56,837 nucleotides of DNA from Oscillospiraceae bacterium (GTDB taxonomy: Bacteria; Bacillota; Clostridia; Oscillospirales; Acutalibacteraceae), in NCBI GenBank assembly GCA_031270605.1, contig JAISXG010000003.1, positions 1 through 56,837 of the forward strand, in the 5' to 3' direction. The translations under genes and the position numbers were made by a program. A model generated the notes under the pieces. It saw only the letters and a program-made list of their open reading frames with translations. It was not told the origin of the DNA and did no database searches. Shown here one piece after another: positions 41,911 to 50,495 of the stretch. The number at the start of each line of letters is the position of its first letter. Position 1 is the stretch's first letter.

Positions 41911-43896
41911 ATGCCAAAAAAAGCGGGGTACGGCAACGACAGTATCTCTCAACTCAAAGGAGCCGACAGGGTGCGCAAACGCCCTGCGGTTATTTTTGGG
42001 TCTGACGGCCTTGAGGGCTGCCAGCACTCTATTTTTGAAATCATCTCAAACGCCGTGGACGAAGCGCGCGAGGGCTATGGAACAAAAATCGTGGTCACGC
42101 GTTTTCTTGACCATTCGGTTGAGGTGCAGGACTTCGGCCGCGGCATGCCCGTGGACTGGAACCAGCGAGAAGAACGCTACAATTGGGAGCTTTTATTTTG
42201 CGAGCTTTATGCCGGCGGAAAATATGACACCAACGACGGTGGCAGCTATGAATATTCCCTCGGCTTAAATGGCTTGGGGCTTTGCGCCACGCAATACGCC
42301 TCCGAATACATGGAAGCCGAAATCCATTCGGAGGGTTGGCAATATCTTCTGCGCTTCGAGCACGGCAACCCCGTGGGCGACATGAAGAAAGAAAAATATG
42401 AGAAAAAAGACACCGGCACCCGCATCCGCTGGCGGCCTGACCTTGCCGTGTTCACAGACATCAACATCCCCCTCTCTTATTTGCAGGACACAATGAAAAG
42501 GCAATCCGTCGTCAACGCGGGTATCAAATTTATCCTCAAAAATGAAGTCACGCTCGGCCGTTTTGAAACCTTTGAATACAGCTACCAAAACGGCATTACG
42601 GACTACATCACCGAAACGGTGGGTGAGAACGCATTCAGCTCCATTCAAACCTGGCAGGCCGAGCGTGTCGGGCGCGACAGGGAGGACAAGCCCGACTACA
42701 AGGTCAAAATCAATGTCGCTCTCTGCTTTTCAAATAAGGTCAAATTAAAAGAATATTACCATAGCTCCAGTTGGCTGGAATATGGCGGCGCGCCCGAAAA
42801 GGCTGTGCGGTCGGCCTTTGTGTCACAGATTGACGCATACTTAAAACAAAACGGCAAATACACAAAGGCGGACGGCAAAATCGGTTTTCAGGATGTCGAA
42901 GACTGTCTTGTGCTCGTGATTTCTTCTTTCTCAACGCAGACTTCCTATGAAAACCAAACCAAAAAGGCCATCAACAACAAATTCATCCAAGAGGCCATGA
43001 CGGAGTTCCTGCGCCACCAGCTTGAAGTGTATTTTATTGAAAACAAAATAGAGGCCGATAAAATCACAGAACAGGTGCTTGTGAACATGCGCAGCCGCGT
43101 GCGTGCGGAAACGACCCGGTTAAACCTGAAAAAGACGCTTTCGGGCAGCAACGACATGGCGAACCGCGTTGAAAAATTTGTGGACTGCCGCAGCAAGAAT
43201 GTGGACGAACGCGAAATTTTCATTGTGGAGGGCGACTCGGCTCTCGGCTCCTGCAAGCAGGCGCGCGACTCGCAGTTTCAGGCGGTCATGCCCGTGCGCG
43301 GCAAAATCCTGAACTGCTTAAAAGTGGAATATGATAAAATCTTTAAAAATGAAATTATAACAGACCTAATCAAAGTGCTCGGCTGCGGCGTTGAAGTCAG
43401 CGGCAAGCACAGCCGCGATCTATCCTCATTTAACCTTGCGAACCTGCGATGGAACAAGGTCATCATCTGCACCGACGCGGATGTGGACGGCTTTCACATC
43501 CGCACGATGATTCTCGCCATGATCTACCGCCTCATGCCCTCGCTGATTGACTCGGGCAAGGTTTACATCGCGGAGTCCCCCCTTTATGAAATCAGCTCGG
43601 GTAAAGAGACATGGTTTGCCTATAACGAAAAAGAAAAAGCGGACGCGCTGGCCGAGATCGGCGACAAGAAATATACGATTCAGCGTTCAAAAGGCCTTGG
43701 CGAGAACGATGCGGACATGATGTGGCTCACCACAATGAACCCGAGCACCCGCCGCCTGATCAAGGTCGAGCCGAACGACACCAAAGATGAAATGCTTGAA
43801 AAGTTTGAGCTGTTTCTCGGCGACAATCTGCAGGGGCGCAAAGACTTCATCTCTGAAAACGGCAACCGCTATCTTGAAATGACAGATGTAAGCTGA
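41911..43896 (+). CDS. type IIA DNA topoisomerase subunit B (divergent GyrB/ParE)
   Basis: 661 aa from ATG 41911 (GAAAGGA 11 nt upstream). GHKL ATPase domain: IFEIISNAVDEAREGYG, QDFGRGMPVD, and GLNGLG where GyrB has GLHGVG. The QTK loop is kept (YENQTKKAINN). TOPRIM: EIFIVEGDSALGSCKQARD, MPVRGKILN, CTDADVDGFHIRTM. The C-terminus has KGLGENDADMMW. Length fits GyrB or ParE, but several normally fixed residues differ, so this is likely a second, topo IV-like or lineage-specific enzyme besides the housekeeping gyrase. The A subunit follows 30 bp later. Confidence 0.9.
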   Translation: MPKKAGYGNDSISQLKGADRVRKRPAVIFGSDGLEGCQHSIFEIISNAVDEAREGYGTKIVVTRFLDHSVEVQDFGRGMPVDWNQREERYNWELLFCELYAGGKYDTNDGGSYEYSLGLNGLGLCATQYASEYMEAEIHSEGWQYLLRFEHGNPVGDMKKEKYEKKDTGTRIRWRPDLAVFTDINIPLSYLQDTMKRQSVVNAGIKFILKNEVTLGRFETFEYSYQNGITDYITETVGENAFSSIQTWQAERVGRDREDKPDYKVKINVALCFSNKVKLKEYYHSSSWLEYGGAPEKAVRSAFVSQIDAYLKQNGKYTKADGKIGFQDVEDCLVLVISSFSTQTSYENQTKKAINNKFIQEAMTEFLRHQLEVYFIENKIEADKITEQVLVNMRSRVRAETTRLNLKKTLSGSNDMANRVEKFVDCRSKNVDEREIFIVEGDSALGSCKQARDSQFQAVMPVRGKILNCLKVEYDKIFKNEIITDLIKVLGCGVEVSGKHSRDLSSFNLANLRWNKVIICTDADVDGFHIRTMILAMIYRLMPSLIDSGKVYIAESPLYEISSGKETWFAYNEKEKADALAEIGDKKYTIQRSKGLGENDADMMWLTTMNPSTRRLIKVEPNDTKDEMLEKFELFLGDNLQGRKDFISENGNRYLEMTDVS

Positions 43897-43926
43897 TATC
43901 CCAACCGAAAGGACTTGAGCAACCAC

Positions 43927-46173
43927 ATGGCAAAAAAGCCAAAAAAAGAAGAAGAAAAAGCGCTGGATGGCCTTGACCCAAACGCCCACATTCTCGGCGC
44001 GGGCGAGGTTGAAAACCAGCTTATTACCGATACGATCGAAACCAATTTCATGCCCTACGCCATGAGCGTCATTATGTCGCGGGCCATTCCCGAGATCGAC
44101 GGCTTCAAGCCCGCCCACCGCAAGCTGCTTTTCACTATGTATAAAATGGGGCTTTTGAGCGGCGCGCGCACGAAGTCGGCAAATATCGTCGGCCGCACGA
44201 TGCAGCTCAACCCCCACGGCGACGGCCCGATTTATGATACCATGGTGCGCCTTTCCCGCGGCAATGAGTCACTGCTGCACCCCTATGTTGACTCTAAAGG
44301 CAACTTCGGCAAGGCCTATTCCAAAAATATGGCCTATGCCGCTTCCCGTTACACGGAAGCCAAGCTTGACGCCATCTCTTCAGAGCTGTTTCGGGACATT
44401 GACAAGGACACCGTGGATTTTGTGCCGAACTATGACAGCACCATGCAGGAGCCGACCCTGCTGCCAGTGACCTTCCCCAACATTCTGGTGAACGAAAACC
44501 TTGGCATCGCCGTGGGCATGGCGAGCAACATTTGCTCGTTCAACCTTGAGGAGGTCTGCAACACCACAATCGAGATGATCAAAAATCCCGGCCATGTGAT
44601 TGCGGACACCTTGACCGCACCCGATTTTGTGGGCGGGGGCAAACTGATTTATGACCGAGGCACGCTCGAAGAAATCTACAAAACCGGGCGCGGCTCGTTT
44701 AAAATCCGCGCAAAATACACCTACGACAAAGCAAATAACTGCATCGACATCACAGAGATTCCCCCGGCCACCAACTGTGAGGCCATTATTGATAAAATCA
44801 TTGAGCTCGCAAAGAGCGGTAAAATCCGCGAAATTGCGGATGTGCGCGACGAAACCGATAAAACCGGCCTGAAAATCACCGTTGATTTGAAACGAGGCGC
44901 GGGCGACCCCGACAAACTCATGCAGCGCCTGTTCCGCGCAACGCCCCTTGAAAGCAGCTTTTCCTGCAACTTCAACATTCTTGTGGGTGGCAACCCGATG
45001 GTGCTGGGCGTGGGCGATATTTTGACCGAATGGATCGCCTTTCGCACCGAGTGCATCAAACGCCGCACCTATTTTGACCTTGCAAAGGCAAAAGACCGCC
45101 TGCATCTGCTGCGCGGCCTGCAAAAAATCTTGCTGGATATTGACAAGGCGATTAAGATTATCCGCAACACCGAAGAAGAGCAGGAGGTCGTGCCAAACCT
45201 GATGATCGGCTTCGGCATCGACGAAATTCAGGCCGAATATGTTGCTGAAATCCGCCTGCGGCACCTGAACCGCGAATATATCCTCAAACGCACGCAGGAC
45301 ATTGAAAAGCTCGAAGAAGATATCGCGGACATGGAGGACATTCTCGCAAACAAAAACCGCATCAAAAAAATCATGGTGGGCGAATTGCAGGACGTTATCA
45401 AAAAATACGGCCAGCCGCGCCGCACTGAAATCATCTATGCGGCGGACGAAGAGGAAGACGCGCCGCAGGAAACAGTGCCCGACTACCCTGTTCACCTCTT
45501 TTTCACCCGCGAGGGCTATTTCAAAAAAATCACGCCCCAGTCCCTGCGCATGAGCGGCGAGCATAAGCTCAAAGAGGGCGACGAGCTAATTTTGGGGCTT
45601 GAATCCACTAACGCCGCAGAGCTGCTGTTTTTCACAAACCAATGCAATGTTTACAAGGCAAAGGCCAACGATTTTGAAGACACGAAAACCAGCGTCCTCG
45701 GCGACTACGCAGCCACAAAACTCGGCATGGAGAAGGATGAAACCGCAATTTATATGGCTGTCACCACCGACTACGCCGGTTATCTGCTCTATTTCTTTGA
45801 AAACGGCAAAATCGCAAAGGTCAACCTTTCGGGCTTTGCCACAAAAACAAACCGCAAAAAGCTTGTCAAGGCAATTTCAGACAAGTCGCCCATCGTTGCC
45901 ATCCGTCAGATCACAGAAGACAGGGAATTTTTCCTGCAATCCACCGCCGGCAGAATTCTGCTTGTCAACTCGGCAATGGTTGCTCCCAAAACCGCAAAAG
46001 ACACCCAGGGCATTGCGGCTATGATGCTCAAAAAGAATCACCGCCTGCTGACCGTGCGCGAATATCAGGAGGGTGAGTTCGACAAGCCCCAGCGCTACAG
46101 AACAAAGTCCCTGCCCGCCGCGGGCGCGGTGCTCGCGGCAACAGACGCGGGCGAACAGTTGACGCTTCTTTAA
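43927..46173 (+). CDS. type IIA DNA topoisomerase subunit A (divergent GyrA/ParC)
   Basis: 748 aa from ATG 43927. N-terminal breakage-reunion domain: MPYAMSVIMSRAIPEIDGFK, HRKLLFTMYKMGLLSGARTK, VGRTMQLNPHGDGPIYDTMV; the active Tyr is in AASRYTEAKLDAISSELF. The C-terminal domain (~490-748) is a beta-pinwheel with irregular blades; no GyrA box (QRRGGKG) is visible, which favours decatenase (ParC-like) activity over supercoiling. Encoded right after the B subunit. The lysine-rich N-terminus (KKPKKEEEK) is unusual. Confidence 0.9.
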   Translation: MAKKPKKEEEKALDGLDPNAHILGAGEVENQLITDTIETNFMPYAMSVIMSRAIPEIDGFKPAHRKLLFTMYKMGLLSGARTKSANIVGRTMQLNPHGDGPIYDTMVRLSRGNESLLHPYVDSKGNFGKAYSKNMAYAASRYTEAKLDAISSELFRDIDKDTVDFVPNYDSTMQEPTLLPVTFPNILVNENLGIAVGMASNICSFNLEEVCNTTIEMIKNPGHVIADTLTAPDFVGGGKLIYDRGTLEEIYKTGRGSFKIRAKYTYDKANNCIDITEIPPATNCEAIIDKIIELAKSGKIREIADVRDETDKTGLKITVDLKRGAGDPDKLMQRLFRATPLESSFSCNFNILVGGNPMVLGVGDILTEWIAFRTECIKRRTYFDLAKAKDRLHLLRGLQKILLDIDKAIKIIRNTEEEQEVVPNLMIGFGIDEIQAEYVAEIRLRHLNREYILKRTQDIEKLEEDIADMEDILANKNRIKKIMVGELQDVIKKYGQPRRTEIIYAADEEEDAPQETVPDYPVHLFFTREGYFKKITPQSLRMSGEHKLKEGDELILGLESTNAAELLFFTNQCNVYKAKANDFEDTKTSVLGDYAATKLGMEKDETAIYMAVTTDYAGYLLYFFENGKIAKVNLSGFATKTNRKKLVKAISDKSPIVAIRQITEDREFFLQSTAGRILLVNSAMVAPKTAKDTQGIAAMMLKKNHRLLTVREYQEGEFDKPQRYRTKSLPAAGAVLAATDAGEQLTLL

Positions 46174-46180
46174 AAAATCA

Positions 46181-46215
46181 AACCGCCTTTTAGGGAAAAT
46201 CCGAAAAAGGCGGTT
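46181..46215 (+). terminator. hairpin after topoisomerase genes
   Basis: 11-bp perfect stem (46181-46191 with 46205-46215) 7 bp past the stop. It lacks a T-run, so termination is uncertain. Confidence 0.5.
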
Positions 46216-46310
46216 ACGGGTAAGGCAGCAAACGCAAATTTGTTATTTAACCTACCCGCTGACTATATCATGTGCAAGCGCACAGGTTTTATGTTTGGAA
46301 ATTGTTTGCA
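46216..46310 (+). promoter_or_regulatory. repeated leader element, copy 1
   Basis: Shares AACGCAAAT, a CGGGTA...TACCCG stem (46217-46222 with 46253-46258), the following CCCGCTGACTATATCATG and TTTGGAAATT with 46941-47035. Each copy lies upstream of a small gene. Could be a structured leader RNA or a partial duplication. Confidence 0.45.
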
Positions 46311-46432
46311 CGGCAAAATACTTGTTTATTGTGAACCCCAGACACATTTCCGCGACCCCTTACGACAACGAAAGGCGGTGAACAACGGCAGAAGCTCGCA
46401 ACGCCATTTCCGGCGGCGTTCTGCCCCGTGCC

Positions 46433-46753
46433 ATGTTCGATAAATTCAAAGAAAAACGCAAAAAGAGAAAAGAAAGAAAAAAGATGAAGCCCGGCCGCCT
46501 CAAGCAAATAACCGCAAACGGCAAGCCCGTCAAGGCCGTCAATATCCATATTTTCATGGAGGGTGAAGAGGGCATCTTTCGTCTCACAACCCCCGAAGAA
46601 AGCCCCGAGCTACATTTTGACGAGGTGCAGTTTGTGGTGGAAACCTTTGAGCGCAAAATGAAGATTCTCGGCAAGTTCAAAACAGCTTCGCAAGAGAAGT
46701 CCTTCTTTGTCTATGACTTTTTAATGGAGGATTACCGCGAATTTTTTGTCTGA
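46433..46753 (+). CDS. 106-aa basic protein, function unknown
   Basis: ATG 46433 has no clear ribosome site; ATG 46484 (residue 18, MKPGRLKQITANGKPVK) is an alternative after a purine-rich AGAAAGAAAAAAG. The first 18 residues are almost all Lys/Arg/Glu (KFKEKRKKRKERKKMK). The rest is a compact alpha/beta sequence with VKAVNIHIFMEGEEGIFRL, EVQFVVETFERKMKILGKF and FFVYDFLMEDYREFF. No family recognised. It lies between two copies of a leader-like repeat. Confidence 0.55.
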   Translation: MFDKFKEKRKKRKERKKMKPGRLKQITANGKPVKAVNIHIFMEGEEGIFRLTTPEESPELHFDEVQFVVETFERKMKILGKFKTASQEKSFFVYDFLMEDYREFFV

Positions 46754-46802
46754 TCCAACAAACAATAAGAAAACCGCCTCCACCCGTTTACGAAAGGAGT
46801 CA

Positions 46803-46932
46803 CTGAAAATAATCAGAAATCTTAAAAAAGAAACAACTGAAATCAATCAGAAAATCTTAACAAAGAACTGAAAAATCAGAAAACCTTTCAAAGAAAGAAA
46901 CAACTGTAAAAACAGAAATCTTTCAAAGATGA
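46803..46932 (+). repeat. four imperfect ~30-nt tandem units
   Basis: Units of the type AATCAGAAA(n)CTT(nn)AAAG with GAAACAACTG recur four times at 46811, 46834, 46874 and 46911 (approximate starts). All frames contain stops. There is no gene in 46754-47098; the second leader-like copy (46941-47035) follows. Confidence 0.5.
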
Positions 46933-46940
46933 AGACGGTT

Positions 46941-47035
46941 CCGCGGGTTAAAACGCAAATATCACAAAGATGCTTGATGTCGTACCCGCTGATATTATGA
47001 TGCGCAGTGATGCGGGCAATATGAATGGAAATTTA
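46941..47035 (+). promoter_or_regulatory. repeated leader element, copy 2
   Basis: Stem GCGGGT (46943-46948) with ACCCGC (46984-46989), AACGCAAAT in the loop, then CCCGCTGATATTATGATG and ATGGAAATT; matches 46216-46310. It ends about 60 bp before the GIY-YIG-like gene. Confidence 0.45.
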
Positions 47036-47098
47036 TACTTATAATATTGAAATAAAAGAAATATGTTTTTTTAAATTTAAGAATCAGGACTGAAAAGA

Positions 47099-47437
47099 AT
47101 GAAAGATAAAAAAGAGCTGCAGCGTGAATACCAAAGCCGAACGGTCACGGGCGGCGTGGTCGCAATCAAAAACACCGTGACAGGCAAAGTGTTTCTTGAC
47201 AAAACCGTGAATTTGCAGGGCACGCTGAACCGCTTCGCGTTCAGCCAAAACACAAAAACATGCATTCATGCGAAGCTCCGCAGCGACTGGCAGACCCACG
47301 GCACTGAAAGCTTTGTGATCGAGGTGCTCGAAAGCCTTGACAAAGAAGAAACCCAGTCAGACAAGGAATTTCGTGAGGATGTGGCTGTGCTGCTGGATTG
47401 TTGGCTTGAAAAAATCCCGCCCGAAGAGCTATATTAA
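47099..47437 (+). CDS. GIY-YIG-like protein with degenerate active site
   Basis: 112 aa. The layout follows small clostridial GIY-YIG proteins: GVVAIKNTVTGKVFLDKTVNLQ, LNRFAFSQNTKTCIHAKLRSD, WQTHGTESFVIEVLESLD. The GIY-YIG residues are replaced (GGVVAI for GIYxI; VFLDK for xYIGxS), while the Arg of the NR-x-F segment and the terminal Glu (FVIEVLE) remain. It probably no longer cuts DNA and may bind nucleic acid. Possible weak site: GGACTGAAAAG before ATG 47099. Family call is from memory of the pattern. Confidence 0.6.
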   Translation: MKDKKELQREYQSRTVTGGVVAIKNTVTGKVFLDKTVNLQGTLNRFAFSQNTKTCIHAKLRSDWQTHGTESFVIEVLESLDKEETQSDKEFREDVAVLLDCWLEKIPPEELY

Positions 47438-47594
47438 TTTGAACGCTCACCGACACCATGTTTTTGTATACACCGTTCGCAAACGGCGTTTGTTCAGTGA
47501 ACATTATATTAATTCATTTTGATTAAAATTTTTCAAAAATCTCTCGACAAAATGTTGTCAATGTGCTATACTGTGTAACGCAAAAGCACAAAAT

Positions 47595-47668
47595 GCGGGA
47601 GTAGTTTAATGGTAGAACTTCTGCTTCCCAAGCAGATAGCGGGGGTTCGATTCCCCTCTTCCGCTCCA
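47595..47668 (+). tRNA. tRNA-Gly (CCC anticodon)
   Basis: 74 nt including encoded CCA. Acceptor GCGGGAG pairs with CTTCCGC (one G-T). Anticodon stem TCTGC/GCAGA encloses loop TTCCCAA, anticodon CCC at 47627-47629. T-arm GGGGG-TTCGATT-CCCCT. Discriminator T, as normal for bacterial tRNA-Gly. The remaining bases of 47438-47755 show nothing else but AT-rich flanks. Confidence 0.96.
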
Positions 47669-47755
47669 GACAATTTGTCGAAGGAAGTCGATTGTTGCGA
47701 AACGATCGACTTTTTTGTTTTAATGAAGACGTTCGTATTTTGCGGGGAGTAACTC

Positions 47756-48598
47756 ATGAGTAGATTTAATAATATTATTGATAACCTTATTCAATGGGAC
47801 AGGACCTCAGATAAATTATATGCCGCCATGATTGTTGGTTCTCAAGCAAGAGAAGACCATCATGCGGATGAAAATTCAGATCTTGACATCATTATGCTTG
47901 TCGATGATCCTGATTATTTTATGGTATCCGACCAATGGATAAAATACATTGGAAACCCTCATGTATCCTTTGCAGATGGCATGATCTGCGGAGGAAAAGA
48001 ACGACGCGTGCTTTTTGACGGAGCTTTAGATGTTGATTTCATTTTTCTGCCTAAAAACTCCATAAGAAATATGTTTGAAGACAGCTTAATGGCGGATCTT
48101 TTAGGACGCGGATACCATATACTTATCGACAAGATAAAATTAGAATATTTTCTGCCGCAAAATCACACAGCAAATCAATCCTGTGCCATGCTGTCGGAGC
48201 AGGAATTTCAGAATCTCACCAACGATTTTTGGTATCACGCTGTTTGGGCGGCAAAAAAACTAATGCGCGGCGAAATATGGACGGCGAAATATTGTGTGGA
48301 CACTTATATGAAATCGAAGCTTTTGCGTATCATAGAGTGCCATACGCATGCAGCAAACGGGCCAGAATATGACACATGGCACAGCGGACGCTTTATAGAG
48401 GAATGGGCGGAAGATTGGATTATTAAAAAGTTATGTCATTGCTTCTCCCATTATAACAAAGAAGACGTGAAACTTGCACTGCTGTCTACAATGGATTTGT
48501 TTCGTCTGCTGGCTGTGGAGGTTGCGGAAAAACTCCAGTATGATTACCCAGAAGAATCAGACGAGTACACAACCAATTGGGTCACAACATCTCTGTAA
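47756..48598 (+). CDS. ANT(6)-like aminoglycoside 6-adenylyltransferase
   Basis: 280 aa, the usual length for AadE/ANT(6). The nucleotidyltransferase motif is complete (MIVGSQAREDHHADENSDLDI, residues ~26-46, with the Asp pair DLD), followed by DVDFIFLPKN and the C-terminal helical domain (NDFWYHAVWAAKKLMRGEIW, NGPEYDTWHSGRFIEEW). These enzymes put AMP on streptomycin. Divergence from the clinical enzymes cannot be judged here, so resistance is not certain. It is more AT-rich than its neighbours and sits directly after a tRNA gene, which suggests acquisition. RBS GGGGAG before ATG 47756. Confidence 0.85.
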   Translation: MSRFNNIIDNLIQWDRTSDKLYAAMIVGSQAREDHHADENSDLDIIMLVDDPDYFMVSDQWIKYIGNPHVSFADGMICGGKERRVLFDGALDVDFIFLPKNSIRNMFEDSLMADLLGRGYHILIDKIKLEYFLPQNHTANQSCAMLSEQEFQNLTNDFWYHAVWAAKKLMRGEIWTAKYCVDTYMKSKLLRIIECHTHAANGPEYDTWHSGRFIEEWAEDWIIKKLCHCFSHYNKEDVKLALLSTMDLFRLLAVEVAEKLQYDYPEESDEYTTNWVTTSL

Positions 48599-48670
48599 CT
48601 ATGAGGAATAGCATTCACAAAATAAGGATCAGGCATCTTTTTCATAGCATCCTTCCAAAACTGTTTATAA

Positions 48671-48702
48671 AAAAGCCGATTCTAAAAGCATTGGCTTTTT
48701 TT
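48671..48702 (+). terminator. intrinsic terminator
   Basis: AAAAGCC with GGCTTTTTTT (one mismatch near the loop), T-run on the + strand, downstream of the ANT(6)-like gene. Confidence 0.75.
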
Positions 48703-48800
48703 GTTTTTATATGCGGAGTGTGTGTTCAACAAGCTTGTGTTTTGAATGATTTTATATTATAATAAAAGTACAAATAATTTTTTAAAAGGAGACGTAAAAA

Positions 48801-49037
48801 ATGAGTTTTTCTGGTTCCGGCTCAAAAAGTGCCTTCAATGGTCGCTTCCTGACCATATATAGAGCCCCCCATAACAATAGTCCATTTCATTTTGAGAGTA
48901 TTTTATGCGACACACAAACCGGCGTGCAATATCTTTGTTTATCTGGGCCAAGTGGTGCTTTAAGCGCAACACCATTGCTTGACACTGACGGCAAACCATT
49001 GATTTATCAGCCCCCGTCAGAGAATACAAACGGTTAA
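48801..49037 (+). CDS. 78-aa protein, DUF6440-like
   Basis: ATG 48801 has AAGGAGA 8 nt upstream. The product starts MSFSGSGSKSAFNGRF; the middle CDTQTGVQYLCLSGPSGALS and the end TPLLDTDGKPLIYQ fit the DUF6440 type, where a D-x-x-T-G-V-x-Y-L strand pair is followed by TPLLDxDGKP. Probably a small beta protein in the cytosol. No function is known. A terminator follows. Confidence 0.72.
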   Translation: MSFSGSGSKSAFNGRFLTIYRAPHNNSPFHFESILCDTQTGVQYLCLSGPSGALSATPLLDTDGKPLIYQPPSENTNG

Positions 49038-49115
49038 GAATTCTATTTTTTCCAAACTTTAAAATTTTAAGAAATTTTTTAAAAAATAACATATAGTATT
49101 TAAAAAAACAAAATA

Positions 49116-49155
49116 CCTTGATCCCTTGTTACGCAACGGGTCAAGGCAATTTTTA
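49116..49155 (+). terminator. intrinsic terminator
   Basis: 9-bp stem CCTTGATCC (49116-49124) with GGGTCAAGG (49138-49146, one G-T), followed by CAATTTTTATT. The rest of 49038-49328 holds only AT-rich DNA. Confidence 0.82.
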
Positions 49156-49328
49156 TTACTGCGCCGACAACCCAAATGAATTTTTAGTTTTAAATTATTA
49201 TACACAAATGGAATATATCACCGGTTGACGAGTGCATAATTCTGTTTTATACTTTAACTGCACAGCAAACCCGGCTGCCGCAGTTTTTTTGTGCAGTTTT
49301 CGGCAGCCTGACAGAAAGGCAGGTTATT

Positions 49329-50249
49329 ATGAAACATCAAACACGAATACATATTCTCACTTTTATTTGCAGTATCGCCTTATTGGCAACAGCGTTTGTG
49401 CTGCCCGCAAAGGCCGCAGACGCATCCTCCGCGGCGGGCGTCGTGTCCACCGCGTCCTCAAACCTCAATGTGCGCGCCTCGGCAAGCACAACCGCAGCCA
49501 TTCTCACGAGGCTCCCCAAGGGCAGCTATGTCACACTGCTTTCAAAATCCGGCAGCTTCTGGCGGGTGGAATATGCCGACGGCGCTTACGGCTACGTGCA
49601 CGCAGACTACATCACCCAAACAGCGTCCACCCCTGTGAATGTTTCCATTTCATCGGGCTATCTCAATGTGCGCAGCGGCGTGGGCACATCCTATTCAGCT
49701 GTGGCAAAGCTCTATAAGGGCGACACGGTACTGCGATTGTCGGAGTCCGGCGGATGGAGCAGAATTCTTTATGCCGGCACACGCGTGGGCTATGTCAGCT
49801 CGGCATATATCACGTCTGTATCTTCATCTTCCGCTGTTGTGTGGCCGGTTCCCGCAAGCCGCCGCATCAACCAATATTTTAAGGCGGGCACACATTTGGG
49901 GCTGGACATCGGCGCTTCAACCCCCAAGGTTGAGGGCGACGCCGTTCTGGCAGCCATGCCCGGCAAGGTGCTTTTCGCAGGCTATCTGGGCGGCTACGGT
50001 CATGTGATCTATATCAACTCCTATCATAACGGCCAATATATTCAGACGCGTTATGCGCATCTGCAAAGCGCATCGGAGGTAACATCCGGTCAAACCGTTG
50101 CGGCCGGTCAGCGCATCGCGCCAATGGGCAACTCGGGCACATCCTCGGGCGCACATCTTCACTTTGAAGTGCGCATCCGCAGCTCTGCCGCAGACTGTTT
50201 CGCAAATGCAGACAGCACCCCCGTTGACCCGCTTCCCTATCTCTCTTAA
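49329..50249 (+). CDS. secreted SH3b-SH3b-M23 peptidase
   Basis: 306 aa. Signal peptide 1-29 (HILTFICSIALLATAFVLPAK). Two bacterial SH3 domains (~37-97, NLNVRASASTTAAILTRLPK; ~104-165, YLNVRSGVGTSYSAVAKLYK) bind the wall. M23 domain ~170-306: zinc ligands in THLGLDIGA (His and Asp) and the HLHFEV motif (GAHLHFEVR). It cuts peptide bridges of peptidoglycan. RBS GAAAGGCAGG before ATG. A terminator follows. It is one of several wall-acting secreted enzymes in the last 8 kb. Confidence 0.95.
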   Translation: MKHQTRIHILTFICSIALLATAFVLPAKAADASSAAGVVSTASSNLNVRASASTTAAILTRLPKGSYVTLLSKSGSFWRVEYADGAYGYVHADYITQTASTPVNVSISSGYLNVRSGVGTSYSAVAKLYKGDTVLRLSESGGWSRILYAGTRVGYVSSAYITSVSSSSAVVWPVPASRRINQYFKAGTHLGLDIGASTPKVEGDAVLAAMPGKVLFAGYLGGYGHVIYINSYHNGQYIQTRYAHLQSASEVTSGQTVAAGQRIAPMGNSGTSSGAHLHFEVRIRSSAADCFANADSTPVDPLPYLS

Positions 50250-50264
50250 TGCTGCCCCATGAGC

Positions 50265-50306
50265 AAAGGCCCCGTGCCCCCGTTTTCGGGTGGCACAGGG
50301 CCTTTT
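50265..50306 (+). terminator. intrinsic terminator
   Basis: AAAGGCCCCGTGCCC pairs with GGTGGCACAGGGCCTTT (small internal mismatch), then T5 on the + strand. Confidence 0.85.
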
Positions 50307-50396
50307 TGTTTCATCTCACATTCTTGGCAATTTGCTTATAGTTGAACCGCTTGAAAAACGATATAACTATTTGTGAGCATTTTCTTCGACTGTTTT

Positions 50397-50495
50397 AGGG
50401 CGTATTAACACACTCTGTGAGGCAGATGAAGGCATACCTGCGTATGAAGAGGAGCCTAAGAACAACAGGCGGGAAAAGGGCCGCAAAGACGCATA
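50397..50495 (+). repeat. remnant of ~160-bp hairpin element
   Basis: Begins AGGGCGTATTAACACACTCTG, like the outer end at 25731, and continues with inner tip CATAC-ctgc-GTATG and AACAACAGGCGGGAAAAG, which align to the core of copies 2 and 4. No matching right end is found, so the copy is truncated. The rest of 50250-50815 has no gene; TTGACG ... TACCCT near 50525-50553 could be a promoter. Confidence 0.55.

Noticed and set aside
44380..45564. 394-aa minus-strand frame opposite topoisomerase subunit A
   Set aside because: Shadow frame with His/Ala-rich composition typical of antisense reading.
46803..46932. CRISPR array
   Set aside because: Units vary too much in length and sequence, and there are no unique spacers of constant size or cas genes.
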